Below, piece after piece: positions 1-7,980 of a stretch of DNA of 64,000 bases; position 1 is the first letter of the stretch; every line of letters begins with the position of its first letter. The notes beneath the pieces are model-generated. The model was not told the DNA's origin. It saw nothing but the letters and a program-made list of their open reading frames with translations, and ran no database searches. The position numbers and the translations under genes were made by a program. The DNA is from Microbacterium pumilum. Its GTDB lineage: Bacteria > Actinomycetota > Actinomycetes > Actinomycetales > Microbacteriaceae. Location of the stretch: contig NZ_BAAAOH010000001.1 of NCBI RefSeq assembly GCF_039530225.1, positions 2,666,001-2,730,000 of the forward strand. Direction: 5' to 3'.

Positions 1-2
1 TC

Positions 3-797
3 GAAAACTACGCCACGTCGACGAAGCGCTGGATGGTCGCCGTGCGCATGGTGTCAGAGGGCGTCGATGTCCCACGTCTCGCGGTCGGAGTGTATGCAAC
101 CTCGGCGTCGACTCCGCTGTTCTTCGCCCAGGCGATCGGCCGCTTCGTGCGGGCGCGCCGTCGCGGCGAGACGGCGAGCGTGTTCCTGCCGAACGTGCCC
201 CAGCTGCTCGCGCTCGCCGGCGAGCTCGAGCGACAGCGCGACCATGCCCTCGACCGCGACAGTGAGGGCGACGAGGAATGGGGCCTCGATGACGACCCGC
301 TCGATGCCGCGGAGCAGGGGGAGTCGGCATCCGACGCCCTCACGTACGAGTTCACCTACAAGGCGCTCGGCTCACTGGCCCATTTCGACCGCGTGCTCTT
401 CGACGGCAAGGAGTTCGGGCAGCTCGCCGTACCCGGCACCCCGGAGGAGGAGGAGTTCCTCGGACTCCCCGGCCTCTTGGAGCCCGAGCATGTGCACGAA
501 CTGCTGCTCCAGCGGCAGGCGCGACAGGGTAGGCACCGTCATGCGCGAGAGGCGCGCGAGGCGGCCGGCGGAGCATCCGATGAGCGAGCGGTGCCGGCAC
601 CGCTTCACCGCACGCTCAAGGAGCAGCGCCAGCTGCTGAACAGCCTCGTCGGCCTGTATGCCCGCCAGTCCGGCGAGCCCCACGGAGCCGTCCACGCCGA
701 GCTACGGAGGCTCTGCGGCGGTCCCGCCGTCACCCACGCCACGGTCGCGCAGCTGCAGGCTCGCATCGACCTGCTGCGCAGCCGCGTGAGGTCCTAG
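3..797 (+). CDS. DEAD/DEAH-box helicase, C-terminal part (5' truncated by window)
   Basis: The reading frame is open from the first bases of the window, so the gene begins upstream. The first ~60 visible residues carry a superfamily 2 helicase C-terminal lobe: the motif V-like stretch SEGVDVPRLAVGVYAT is followed by the motif VI-like QAIGRFVRARR, which is the ATP-binding arginine-finger region. After about residue 65 comes an acidic and then basic tail with no domain I can name. The family unwinds nucleic acid with ATP hydrolysis. Type I restriction-like and generic DEAD/DEAH helicases share this lobe, so the exact substrate cannot be read from the part seen. It ends 125 bases before the next start. 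Confidence 0.8.
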   Translation, partial: ENYATSTKRWMVAVRMVSEGVDVPRLAVGVYATSASTPLFFAQAIGRFVRARRRGETASVFLPNVPQLLALAGELERQRDHALDRDSEGDEEWGLDDDPLDAAEQGESASDALTYEFTYKALGSLAHFDRVLFDGKEFGQLAVPGTPEEEEFLGLPGLLEPEHVHELLLQRQARQGRHRHAREAREAAGGASDERAVPAPLHRTLKEQRQLLNSLVGLYARQSGEPHGAVHAELRRLCGGPAVTHATVAQLQARIDLLRSRVRS

Positions 798-878
798 CGT
801 CGGGCGGACCACGACCGTTCGGAAACCCGAAATGCTGGCAATCCGCGGCTTCGCGGGCTGTGACATCCGCGCCCTCAC

Positions 879-884
879 TACCGT
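879..884 (+). promoter_or_regulatory. -10 box TACCGT for the VIT transporter gene
   Basis: TACCGT fits the actinobacterial TANNNT -10 pattern. Transcription would begin near 891, after the in-frame GTG at 860, so that GTG could not be used from this promoter. The promoter therefore supports the TTG at 923. Confidence 0.5.
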
Positions 885-922
885 GGAGGGGTCCCCGTCA
901 CACCGCCGCTCCGGAGGCTCAC

Positions 923-2011
923 TTGCGCGCGCCCGCCGAACCCACGCCCCACGACCGACGTCGCTGGGCGAAATACCTCGTCAATGAGCGCGCCGAGGCC
1001 CACGTGTATCGCGAGCTCGCCGCGCGTCGCACGGGTGAGGAGCGCGACATCCTGCTCGCTCTCGTCGATGCGGAGGGTCGCCACGAAACCCACTGGCTGA
1101 CCCTGCTCGGCGGCGAGCCGGCACGATTGCCGCGGCCCGACGCCGGCACGGTGCTGATCGGATGGCTCGCCAAGCGGTTCGGTTCGATCTTCGTTCTCGC
1201 GCTTGCACAGAACGCCGAGGCGCGATCGCCCTACGAGTCCGAGCCCTTCGCGACACCGGCGATGGCGGCGGACGAGAAGATCCACCACGAGGTCGTGCGC
1301 GGGCTTGCGGCCCGCGGTCGGCGCCGGCTGTCGGGCACCTTCCGCGCGGCGGTCTTCGGCGCGAACGACGGGCTCGTCTCGAACCTGGCGCTGGTGATGG
1401 GCGTCGGAGCAACCGGTGTGCCTGGGCAGTTCGTGCTGTTCAGCGGCATCGCGGGGCTTCTCGCCGGCGCACTCTCGATGGGCGCGGGCGAGTTCGTCTC
1501 GGTCCGCTCGCAGCGCGAGCTGCTCGAAGCGACCGAGCCGAACAACTTCGCAGACAGCGTGCTGCCCGACCTCGACCTCGATGCCAACGAGCTCGCGCTC
1601 GTCTACCGCACCCGTGGGATGTCGGCGCCCGACGCGCTCGCGCGCGCACGCGAGATCGTCGAAGACGCTCAGCAGTCCGACCGATCGCAGCCGTACCGGC
1701 GCCCCGCCGAGGTCGCCGACGATCACGAAGTGGTCGGCAGCGCCTGGCGCGCTGCGCTGTCGAGCTTCCTGTTCTTCGCGTCGGGCGCCATCGTTCCGGT
1801 CCTGCCGTGGATCTTCGGCCTCTCGGGCTTCCCCGCGGTGATCACGGCGCTCGTGCTGGTAGGAATCGCCCTGCTCGCGACCGGAGCGGCGGTGGGACTG
1901 CTCTCGGGCGGTCCGCCGCTGCGCAGAGCCGTGCGTCAGCTGCTGATCGGCTACGGCGCCGCGGCCATCACGTACCTGCTCGGACTGCTCTTCGGAGTGT
2001 CGATGGGATGA
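923..2011 (+). CDS. VIT1/CCC1-type membrane transporter with N-terminal ferritin-like domain
   Basis: This is a predicted Fe/Mn transporter of the VIT1/CCC1 family in the cytoplasmic membrane. Residues ~10-120 form a rubrerythrin/ferritin-like helical domain with metal-ligand-type acidic and His residues (RAEAHVYREL, EGRHETHW). The membrane part opens with the family signature FGANDGLVSNLALVMG, continues with an SMGAGEFVSVRSQREL segment, and ends in three hydrophobic helices. I chose the TTG at 923 because GGAGG sits at 913-917 with 5-nt spacing and a TANNNT box lies at 879-884. The in-frame GTG at 860 has no ribosome site and would add 21 residues. It is convergent with the next gene, with 9 bases between the stops. 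Ferritin-VIT fusions are known in bacteria; the exact metal is inference. Confidence 0.85.
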   Translation: MRAPAEPTPHDRRRWAKYLVNERAEAHVYRELAARRTGEERDILLALVDAEGRHETHWLTLLGGEPARLPRPDAGTVLIGWLAKRFGSIFVLALAQNAEARSPYESEPFATPAMAADEKIHHEVVRGLAARGRRRLSGTFRAAVFGANDGLVSNLALVMGVGATGVPGQFVLFSGIAGLLAGALSMGAGEFVSVRSQRELLEATEPNNFADSVLPDLDLDANELALVYRTRGMSAPDALARAREIVEDAQQSDRSQPYRRPAEVADDHEVVGSAWRAALSSFLFFASGAIVPVLPWIFGLSGFPAVITALVLVGIALLATGAAVGLLSGGPPLRRAVRQLLIGYGAAAITYLLGLLFGVSMG

Positions 2012-2020
2012 TCGGGCGCG

Positions 2021-2539
2021 CTAGTCGAGCTCGGCGCAGATGTCGCGGGTCCGGCCCGATGAACCGGTGATGGTGAAGACATCATCGGCGGTCGCGGTGA
2101 AGGTCACCCGCCCGGTGTACAGCGTCGTGGATGCCCCTTCGGGATCCTCCTGCTCGGAGATGAGGATCACGGTGTGCCCGGTGTTGACGACTGCGTACGA
2201 CCCGTCGGGATTGAAGGACTGCTGCGTCGAGAATCCATTGCTCTTCAACGAGACAGCGTCACCCGTGGCGACCCTGGTGAACGTCAGAGCGGAGCCCCTG
2301 CCGGCCTGGATGGTGCGGACGGTGTTCCCGTCAGCGTCTGTGAACACCTTCTGCACGGTGTGGGCGCTCGGTGCGATCGTCACAAGCAGGGCGAATTCGC
2401 ACGCCACGCCGGCGGGAAAGGGGATGTCGAAAGGCGTGGGCGGCACCGGAGGAGCAGCCTGTGCCGACAGGGACGCGCCTGACAAGGCGGCGGCGAGAAG
2501 AGCGGCGGCGACAACACGGCCACGCGTGCGAAATGTCAT
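2021..2539 (-). CDS. secreted protein of unknown function
   Basis: I do not recognise a family. The 172-residue product starts with a clear Sec signal peptide: a basic N-region (MTFRTRGR), a hydrophobic core (VVAAALLAAALSGASL) and an AQA-AP cleavage site near residue 29. The mature part is rich in Thr, Ser and Val and looks like a small beta-sandwich. It contains two cysteines, one early in the mature chain and one near the C-terminus (DICAELD), that could form a disulfide. The ATG at 2539 has GGAGG on the - strand 6 nt upstream. The frame stays open further upstream but that extension has no SD and would destroy the signal peptide. It is probably an extracellular or wall-associated structural or binding protein. 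Confidence 0.75.
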   Translation of the reverse strand: MTFRTRGRVVAAALLAAALSGASLSAQAAPPVPPTPFDIPFPAGVACEFALLVTIAPSAHTVQKVFTDADGNTVRTIQAGRGSALTFTRVATGDAVSLKSNGFSTQQSFNPDGSYAVVNTGHTVILISEQEDPEGASTTLYTGRVTFTATADDVFTITGSSGRTRDICAELD

Positions 2540-2748
2540 GACTACCTCCGGAGATGCGGGCGGTGCCGTTGACGTGGCTGATCGAGCGAGGAGCCGGACG
2601 CAGCGGAATCGCCGTCGATGGACTGCGTGAACGCCAGGATCCCACTCGATCGGCGCCGTCACAAGGAGCGCACGACCGCCGCCATTCTGGGGAGCGCGCG
2701 TCTGCGAGCAGATGACGGCTCCGATTCTGTGTGTCCGCGTGGACATGG

Positions 2749-2754
2749 TAATGT
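2749..2754 (+). promoter_or_regulatory. -10 box TAATGT for tRNA-Leu
   Basis: TAATGT fits TANNNT and lies 32 bases before the mature tRNA 5' end, giving a short 5' leader for RNase P to remove. No convincing -35 box is visible. The rest of the 247-base gap between the secreted-protein start and the tRNA shows nothing else I can support. Confidence 0.4.
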
Positions 2755-2786
2755 CGATCCTCGGTTGCGAAACCGAAATACACCTT

Positions 2787-2871
2787 GCGCGGGTGGCGGA
2801 ATAGGTAGACGCGCTAGCTTGAGGTGCTAGTGCCCGTATAGGGCGTGGGGGTTCAAGTCCCCCCTCGCGCA
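2787..2871 (+). tRNA. tRNA-Leu (anticodon GAG)
   Basis: This 85-nt class II tRNA reads Leu codons CUC and CUU. The acceptor stem GCGCGGG pairs with CTCGCGC (one G-U), the discriminator is A2871, the anticodon GAG is at 2821-2823, there is a long variable arm (TGCCCGTATAGGGCG), and the T arm is GGGGG-TTCAAGT-CCCCC. CCA is not encoded. A factor-independent terminator follows within a few bases. Confidence 0.95.
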
Positions 2872-2874
2872 CGA

Positions 2875-2910
2875 AATGAAGATGGCCCCCGAAAGGGGGC
2901 CTTCTTCATT
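2875..2910 (+). terminator. intrinsic terminator after tRNA-Leu(GAG)
   Basis: A 16-bp hairpin with one mismatch: AATGAAGAtGGCCCCC, loop GAAA at 2891-2894, then GGGGGCCTTCTTCATT. The 3' arm ends in a T-rich run. It directly follows the tRNA. Confidence 0.8.
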
Positions 2911-2968
2911 GCGCGGACGAGGATGTCGGAGGAAACCCCGGCGTAACAGGGCTGTTCGCCGGGCCAGG

Positions 2969-2974
2969 TAGCGT
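2969..2974 (+). promoter_or_regulatory. leaderless -10 box TAGCGT before the M20 hydrolase
   Basis: TAGCGT ends 7 nt before the ATG at 2982, so the transcript should start at or next to the start codon. There is no Shine-Dalgarno in between. Confidence 0.6.
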
Positions 2975-2981
2975 TGTCGGC

Positions 2982-4283
2982 ATGCCCTCGCCCGACCCTG
3001 CTCTCCCTGAGGTCGTCTCGATCGCTCGTGATCTCATCCGGTTCGACACCACGAACCACGGCGGTGGCCGCGCCGCCGGTGAGCGCGAAGCCGCCGAATA
3101 CGTCGGCGCCTATCTGGCGGCGCTCGGACTGACGCCCGAGTTCTACGAGCCGGTTGCACGCCGCACGAACGTCATGGCCCGCATCCCCGGCCGCAACCGC
3201 GACAAGCCCGCGCTCGTGCTGCACGGCCACCTGGATGTGGTCCCGGCGATCGCCGAGGACTGGAGCGTCGACCCGTTCGCCGGCGAGATCCGCGACGGCA
3301 TGCTCTGGGGCCGCGGGGCCGTCGACATGAAGGACATGAACGCCATGATCCTGACGTCCGTCGCCGACATCCTCCGTTCCGGCGAGCAGCCTGAGCGTGA
3401 CCTGGTGCTCGCGTTCTTCGCGGATGAGGAGAACGGCGGCGTCGAAGGCTCGGCGCTCGTCGTGCAGAACAAGCCCGAGTGGTTCGACGGCGCGACCGAG
3501 GCGATCAGCGAGGTCGGCGGCTACTCGATCGCGGTGGGTGATCGCCGTGCGTATCTCCTGCAGGTGGGCGAGAAGGCACTCGTATGGATCCGCCTGGTCG
3601 CTCGCGGACGGGCGGCGCATGGCTCGAGCTTCCACGGCGACAACGCGGTGACCAAGCTCGCAGCAGCCGTCGCTGCCCTCGGGAGCACCGAGTGGCCCGT
3701 GCAGCTCACCGACACGACGCGCGAGATGGTGGCCAGGCTGGGGGTTCTCACAGACACGGCGTCCGACGACCCCGACGCGCTCGCCGCTGCGACGGGCGCG
3801 GCAGCCGGATTCCTCCGTGCGACGCTCCGCACCACCACCAACCCCACAGGTCTCACCGCGGGGTACAAGCACAACGTGATCCCGGATCGCGCCGAGGCCC
3901 TCATCGACGTTCGCGCGCTTCCCGGCACCGAGGAGGCGGCGCTGGCCGACATCCGGCGCATCGTGGGCGATGAGGTCGAGGTCGAGGTCGTCCACCAGGA
4001 CATCGGGCTCGAGGTTCCCTACGAGGGCGATCTCGTCGACGCGATGGTGGAAGCGCTGGGGCGTCACGACCCCGGCGTTCCGGTCATCCCGTATCTCATG
4101 GGCGGCGGCACCGACAACAAGGCGCTCGCCTACCTCGGCATCGCCGGCTACGGCTTCGCGCCGCTGCGGCTCCCGGCTGATCTCGACTTCACCGGTATGT
4201 TCCACGGCGTCGACGAGCGGGTGCCGCTCGACGCGCTCGTGTTCGGACAAGCCGTTCTCACCGACCTGCTCCGCACTTACTGA
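2982..4283 (+). CDS. M20/M25/M40 family metallohydrolase (peptidase or deacylase)
   Basis: A cytoplasmic zinc-dependent hydrolase of the M20 family; members cleave peptide or N-acyl amide bonds. The visible metal and catalytic motifs are GHLDVV (His83, Asp85), GAVDMKD (Asp115), DEENGG (Glu149 as the general base, Glu150 as ligand), and a late MGGGTDNK stretch where the third-site ligands sit. The dimerisation (lid) insert lies at about residues 190-310. At 433 residues it is the usual length for this class. The ATG is supported by a leaderless promoter. It is followed after 49 bases by uppP, possibly on the same transcript. The substrate cannot be told; dipeptidase, succinyl-diaminopimelate desuccinylase-like and acylase relatives all look alike. 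Confidence 0.9.
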   Translation: MPSPDPALPEVVSIARDLIRFDTTNHGGGRAAGEREAAEYVGAYLAALGLTPEFYEPVARRTNVMARIPGRNRDKPALVLHGHLDVVPAIAEDWSVDPFAGEIRDGMLWGRGAVDMKDMNAMILTSVADILRSGEQPERDLVLAFFADEENGGVEGSALVVQNKPEWFDGATEAISEVGGYSIAVGDRRAYLLQVGEKALVWIRLVARGRAAHGSSFHGDNAVTKLAAAVAALGSTEWPVQLTDTTREMVARLGVLTDTASDDPDALAAATGAAAGFLRATLRTTTNPTGLTAGYKHNVIPDRAEALIDVRALPGTEEAALADIRRIVGDEVEVEVVHQDIGLEVPYEGDLVDAMVEALGRHDPGVPVIPYLMGGGTDNKALAYLGIAGYGFAPLRLPADLDFTGMFHGVDERVPLDALVFGQAVLTDLLRTY

Positions 4284-4332
4284 CGAAAGACGGACGCCTC
4301 GCCCGTGAGGCTCCGCCGACCGAAAGGCATCC

Positions 4333-5157
4333 ATGCTCATCGAGGCGATCATCCTCGGCCTAGTCCAAGGGCTCACCGAGTTCCTGCCCATCTCGTCGAG
4401 CGCGCATCTGCGGATCGTCGGGGAGTTCATGCCCGGCGCGCAGGACCCCGGCGCCGCATTCACCGCGATCACGCAGATCGGCACGGAGGCTGCGGTCATC
4501 CTGTTCTTCTGGCGCGACATCGTGCGGATCATCGGCCATTGGTTCAGGGCCCTGTTCGGACGGATTCCGCGCAACGACCCCGATGCCCGCATGGGATGGC
4601 TCATCATCATCGGAACCATTCCGATCGTCGTGCTCGGGCTCCTCTTCCAGGATCAGATCGAGACCACGCTGCGATCGCTCTGGCTCGTGGCGGGCATGCT
4701 CATCTTCTTCGGAGTCCTGCTCGGCATCGCCGACGTTGTCGGGGCCAAGAAGCGCCAGCTGAACGACCTCACGGTCGGCCACGGCATCATCTACGGCTTC
4801 GCGCAGTCACTTGCGCTCATCCCGGGGGTCTCGCGTTCGGGTGGCACGATCACGGCCGGGCTGTTCCTCGGGTACGAGCGGTCGGCGGCGGCGCGCTACG
4901 CGTTCCTCCTCGCGATCCCCGCGGTGCTCGGCAGTGGCTTCTACCAGCTCTACAAGAGCTGGGACGAGCCCGGAGTCTTCACGCTCGGCGAGACCGCCGT
5001 CGCGACGGGCGTCGCCTTCGTCGTTGCGCTCGGCGTGATCGCGTTCTTCATGAGCTGGATCTCGAAGCACAGCTTCCTGCCGTTCGTGATCTACCGCGTT
5101 GCGCTCGGCTCGCTGATCCTGATCCTGCTGGCCACCGGCGCCATCCAGCCCCTCTGA
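4333..5157 (+). CDS. uppP: undecaprenyl-diphosphate phosphatase
   Basis: An integral membrane phosphatase (BacA type) that converts C55-PP to C55-P, recycling the lipid carrier for peptidoglycan and other wall polymers. The first signature, [15 protein letters not shown], lies at residues 12-26 with the catalytic Glu16/Ser22/His25 region. The second, PGVSRSGG, lies at 164-171 and carries the essential Arg. At least seven hydrophobic helices are evident and the 274 residues match the family. The ATG at 4333 has AAAGG about 6 nt upstream. High-level expression of this family is classically linked with bacitracin tolerance. A repeat cluster follows immediately. Confidence 0.96.
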   Translation: MLIEAIILGLVQGLTEFLPISSSAHLRIVGEFMPGAQDPGAAFTAITQIGTEAAVILFFWRDIVRIIGHWFRALFGRIPRNDPDARMGWLIIIGTIPIVVLGLLFQDQIETTLRSLWLVAGMLIFFGVLLGIADVVGAKKRQLNDLTVGHGIIYGFAQSLALIPGVSRSGGTITAGLFLGYERSAAARYAFLLAIPAVLGSGFYQLYKSWDEPGVFTLGETAVATGVAFVVALGVIAFFMSWISKHSFLPFVIYRVALGSLILILLATGAIQPL

Positions 5158-5159
5158 CG

Positions 5160-5240
5160 CTTCGACGGGCTCAGCGACCGGCGGGAGCACAGCGATCGGT
5201 TGGCGGGCTCAGCGACCGGCCGGGGGCTCAGCGACCGGCC
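5160..5240. repeat. cluster of three GGCTCAGCGACCG repeats
   Basis: Three copies of GGGCTCAGCGACCGG-type sequence lie at 5160-5181, 5203-5220 and 5222-5240, in the gap between uppP and the PAC2 gene. The first copy contains the 20-mer CTTCGACGGGCTCAGCGACC, which occurs identically at 38348-38367, and its complement resembles the tandem units at 38378-38499. It looks like a dispersed intergenic repeat family rather than a gene. Confidence 0.8.
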
Positions 5241-5248
5241 GGCCAGTG

Positions 5249-6112
5249 CTACCGGCGCGGGTCGTCGCGTCCGGGCTTGGTCGGCCCGTCGCCGCCGCGG
5301 CGGAGGTAGCGCTCGAACTCCTGCGCGATCGCGTCGCCGGACGCTTCGGGGGAGTCCCATGTGTCGCGGGTGCGTTCGAGCTGCCGGATGTACTCCGTCA
5401 TCTCCTCGTCATCCGCGGCTGCGGCGTCGATGGATGCCTCCCAGGCGGCCGCTTCGGTGGAGAGGTCACCACGGGGCACGGGGGCTCCGGTGAGATCCTC
5501 GAGGCGGTCGAGCAGCGCGAGTGTCGCCTTCGGCGAGGGGGTGTGACCGGCCACGTAGTGCGGCACACTCGCCCACAGGCTCGCGGACGGGATGCCGGCG
5601 GCGTCGGCCGCGTGACCGAGCACGCTCAGGATGCCGACCGGTCCCTCGTACGTGCTGCGCTCGAGTTCGAGCGACGTGCGCAGCTGGTCGTTGTCGCTGC
5701 CCGCGAACACCGAGATCGGACGCGTGTGCGGTACATCCGACATCATCGATCCGATCGCCACCATGCCGGTGATGTCCTCGCGCAGCGCGACGTCGATGGA
5801 CTCCGTCGCGAAGGCCTGCCAGGCGCGTGCGGGCTCGACTCCGGTGAGCAGCCACAGCTGCGTGCCCCGCGTGCTGCGGACCGGTTTGAGCAGCGTCGCC
5901 TCCGGCCAGCGCAGCGTCCGCTTGCCCTCGCCGTCGATCGCCATCTGCGGGCGGGTGTACTGATAGTCGAAGTACAGCTCGGGGTCGATCGAGAAGACGG
6001 GTTCGTAGGTTCCGTTCTCGCGCAGATGGGCGATTGCGGATGACGCGGCCTCGCCGGCGTCGTTCCACCCGTCGAACGCGGCAACGAGCACTCTGCGTCC
6101 CAGTCCGTCCAC
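5249..6112 (-). CDS. PAC2 family protein
   Basis: A 287-residue PAC2-fold protein (proteasome assembly chaperone 2-like), a family common in actinobacteria without a settled role. The N-terminus shows the family hallmark LVAAFDGWNDAGEAAS, followed by conserved blocks such as ELYFDYQYTRP and the later GMVAIGSMMSDVPHTRP and GHTPSPKATLALLDRLEDL. The GTG at 6112 is the start because GGAGGAGG lies 5 nt upstream on this strand; the longer open frame lacks a ribosome site. A TATCCT box (6147-6152, - strand) suggests a ~28-nt leader. The C-terminus is charged and low-complexity. No proteasome gene is visible nearby, so the name should not be read as function. Confidence 0.85.
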   Translation of the reverse strand: MDGLGRRVLVAAFDGWNDAGEAASSAIAHLRENGTYEPVFSIDPELYFDYQYTRPQMAIDGEGKRTLRWPEATLLKPVRSTRGTQLWLLTGVEPARAWQAFATESIDVALREDITGMVAIGSMMSDVPHTRPISVFAGSDNDQLRTSLELERSTYEGPVGILSVLGHAADAAGIPSASLWASVPHYVAGHTPSPKATLALLDRLEDLTGAPVPRGDLSTEAAAWEASIDAAAADDEEMTEYIRQLERTRDTWDSPEASGDAIAQEFERYLRRGGDGPTKPGRDDPRR

Positions 6113-6237
6113 GCGACCTCCTCCGCCCGCCCAGCGGGCTCCTTCCAGGATAGGCCCGCGCTCCCGTGGCGGGGCGCCTGCGGTCCCGGCGAGCCCATGA
6201 GCCCGGTCCCACGCGGGTCGCGCTGACGGCCGGTCGG

Positions 6238-6243
6238 TAGCAT
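6238..6243 (+). promoter_or_regulatory. leaderless -10 box TAGCAT before the HAD gene
   Basis: TAGCAT ends exactly 6 nt before the GTG at 6250, placing the predicted +1 on the start codon. It is probably the promoter of the HAD-trmI pair. Confidence 0.65.
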
Positions 6244-6249
6244 GGACCG

Positions 6250-6936
6250 GTGAATGCGCCTCCGCTCGCCGCGGTCCTCTGGGACATGGACGGCACCCTC
6301 GTCGACACCGAACCGTATTGGATGGCGGCGGAGACACCACTCGTCGAGAGCTACGGTGGCAGCTGGTCGCACGAACAGGCGCTGGGCCTCGTCGGGCTCG
6401 GCCTCGAGGATTCCGCCCGGATCTTCCAGGAGGCGGGCGTGCGCATGGGGGTGCGCGACATCATCGACCACCTGACCGATGAGGTGATGCGGCAGCTGAG
6501 CGAGACCGGCGTGCCGTTCCGCCCCGGAGCTCGCGAACTCCTCGCCGGGCTGCGCGCCGCGGGCATCAAGACCGGGCTCGTCACGATGTCGATGCGCCGG
6601 ATGGCCGACACGGTGGTCGACCTCATCGAATTCGAGGCATTCGATGTGGTGATCGCGGGGGATGAGGCGACCCGGCCGAAGCCGTTCCCCGATCCGTACC
6701 TCCAGGCGTGCGAGGCGCTCGGCGTCACTCCTGAGGAGACGGTCGCGATCGAGGACTCGCCCAATGGACTCCGGTCGGCCGTCGCCTCGGGTGCTGCGGT
6801 GATCGGCGTCCCGTTGATGGTGTCCATCGCCGGTGCCGGCGCCCACGCAGTGTGGCCCACGCTCGAAGGACGCACGGCCGACGACGTGGCGGCGTTCCAC
6901 GCCGGCCATTTCACAGCGAAAGCGGGCCTTCGATGA
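6250..6936 (+). CDS. HAD-superfamily phosphatase
   Basis: A 228-residue cytoplasmic phosphatase/phosphoglucomutase-like hydrolase. Motif I is WDMDGTLVDTEP with the nucleophile Asp12 and acid-base Asp14. A helical cap follows at ~20-85. Motif II is TMSMRR near residue 115. Motif III/IV are RPKPFPDPYLQA (Lys) and EDSPNG (Asp). Small phosphorylated sugars or nucleotides are typical substrates; the natural one is not readable. The GTG start is set by the leaderless box. Its stop overlaps the trmI start (ATGA at 6933-6936), so the two are translationally coupled. Confidence 0.9.
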   Translation: MNAPPLAAVLWDMDGTLVDTEPYWMAAETPLVESYGGSWSHEQALGLVGLGLEDSARIFQEAGVRMGVRDIIDHLTDEVMRQLSETGVPFRPGARELLAGLRAAGIKTGLVTMSMRRMADTVVDLIEFEAFDVVIAGDEATRPKPFPDPYLQACEALGVTPEETVAIEDSPNGLRSAVASGAAVIGVPLMVSIAGAGAHAVWPTLEGRTADDVAAFHAGHFTAKAGLR

Positions 6937-7940
6937 TCGGGCGACCCAGCGGGCCCTTCCGGGTCGGCGATCGCGTTCAGCTGACCGGGCCGAAGGGGCG
7001 GCTGTCCACCATCACGCTCCGCGAGGACGGCGAGCTGCACACGCACCACGGCGTGCTGCGCCACACGGCGCTGATCGGCCAGCCCGACGGGTCCGTCGTC
7101 GCGAACAGCGCCGGACACGAGTATCTGGCCCTCCGTCCACTGCTGCGGGATTTCGTGATGTCCATGCCGCGTGGCGCGGCGATCGTCTACCCGAAGGATG
7201 CCGCACAGATCCTCGCCGAGGCCGATGTGTTCCCGGGCGCGGTCGTGGTCGAGGCCGGGGTGGGCTCGGGCGCGCTCTCGCTGTGGCTCCTCCGCGCGGC
7301 AGGACCGACTGGTCGGCTCCTCTCGTTCGAGCGGCGACCGGAGTTCGCCGACGTGGCGCGGGCGAACGTCGAGACCTACCTCGGCGACACTCCCGAGAAC
7401 TGGGATGTCGTCGTCGGCGACCTGGTCGAAGCACTTCCTGCAACGGCCGCCCCGGCATCCGTCGACCGCGTGATCCTCGACATGCTGGCGCCCTGGGAGT
7501 GCATCGAGGTCGTCGCCGACGCGCTCACCCCCGGAGGCGTGGTGCTCTGCTACGTCGCCACGGCGACCCAGCTGAGCCGCGTGGCGGAGTTCATCCGCGG
7601 CACCGGGCTGTTCACCGACCCTGAGGCGAGCGAGACCATGGTGCGCGGCTGGCACGTCGAGGGCCTCGCGGTGCGTCCCGACCATCGGATGATCGCGCAC
7701 ACCGGCTTCCTGGTGTGGGCTCGGCGGCTGGCACCCGGCGCGGTTCCGCCCGAGGTCAAGCGGCGCGCGTCCAAGTCGAGCTACGGCGACGAGGACGTCG
7801 AGCTGTGGACCCCCGGCGCCGTCGGCGATCGCCAGATCACCGACAAGAACCTCCGCAAGCGAGTGCGCGAGGCGCAGCGCGCGGCGGATGGCGCACGCCT
7901 GGCAGCAGGTTCCGAAGCACCCGGACCGGTTGTCGAGTAG
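6933..7940 (+). CDS. trmI: tRNA (adenine-58-N1)-methyltransferase
   Basis: An SAM-dependent enzyme that makes m1A58 in the T-loop of tRNAs. The N-terminal beta domain (FRVGDRVQLTGPKGR) precedes a Rossmann methyltransferase with the SAM loop EAGVGSGALS and a later VILDML stretch that matches the active-site aspartate motif. I start it at the ATG at 6933, overlapping the HAD stop by four bases; the longer upstream frame is an antisense-like extension through the HAD gene. The 335-residue length is normal. In many actinobacteria this gene precedes the proteasomal ATPase; here it is followed by an FKBP lipoprotein gene instead, as expected for lineages without a proteasome. Confidence 0.93.
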   Translation: MIGRPSGPFRVGDRVQLTGPKGRLSTITLREDGELHTHHGVLRHTALIGQPDGSVVANSAGHEYLALRPLLRDFVMSMPRGAAIVYPKDAAQILAEADVFPGAVVVEAGVGSGALSLWLLRAAGPTGRLLSFERRPEFADVARANVETYLGDTPENWDVVVGDLVEALPATAAPASVDRVILDMLAPWECIEVVADALTPGGVVLCYVATATQLSRVAEFIRGTGLFTDPEASETMVRGWHVEGLAVRPDHRMIAHTGFLVWARRLAPGAVPPEVKRRASKSSYGDEDVELWTPGAVGDRQITDKNLRKRVREAQRAADGARLAAGSEAPGPVVE

Positions 7941-7968
7941 CGCCGCGGGCCCCGACCGGGACACCATC

Positions 7969-7974
7969 TAGACT
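7969..7974 (+). promoter_or_regulatory. leaderless -10 box TAGACT before the FKBP gene
   Basis: TAGACT ends 6 nt before the GTG at 7981, with no Shine-Dalgarno, matching the leaderless pattern seen through the window. Confidence 0.65.
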
Positions 7975-7980
7975 GTTGCG

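Noticed and set aside
860..922. N-terminal extension of the VIT transporter from GTG at 860
   Set aside because: No ribosome site, and the likely promoter and transcription start lie downstream of this GTG.
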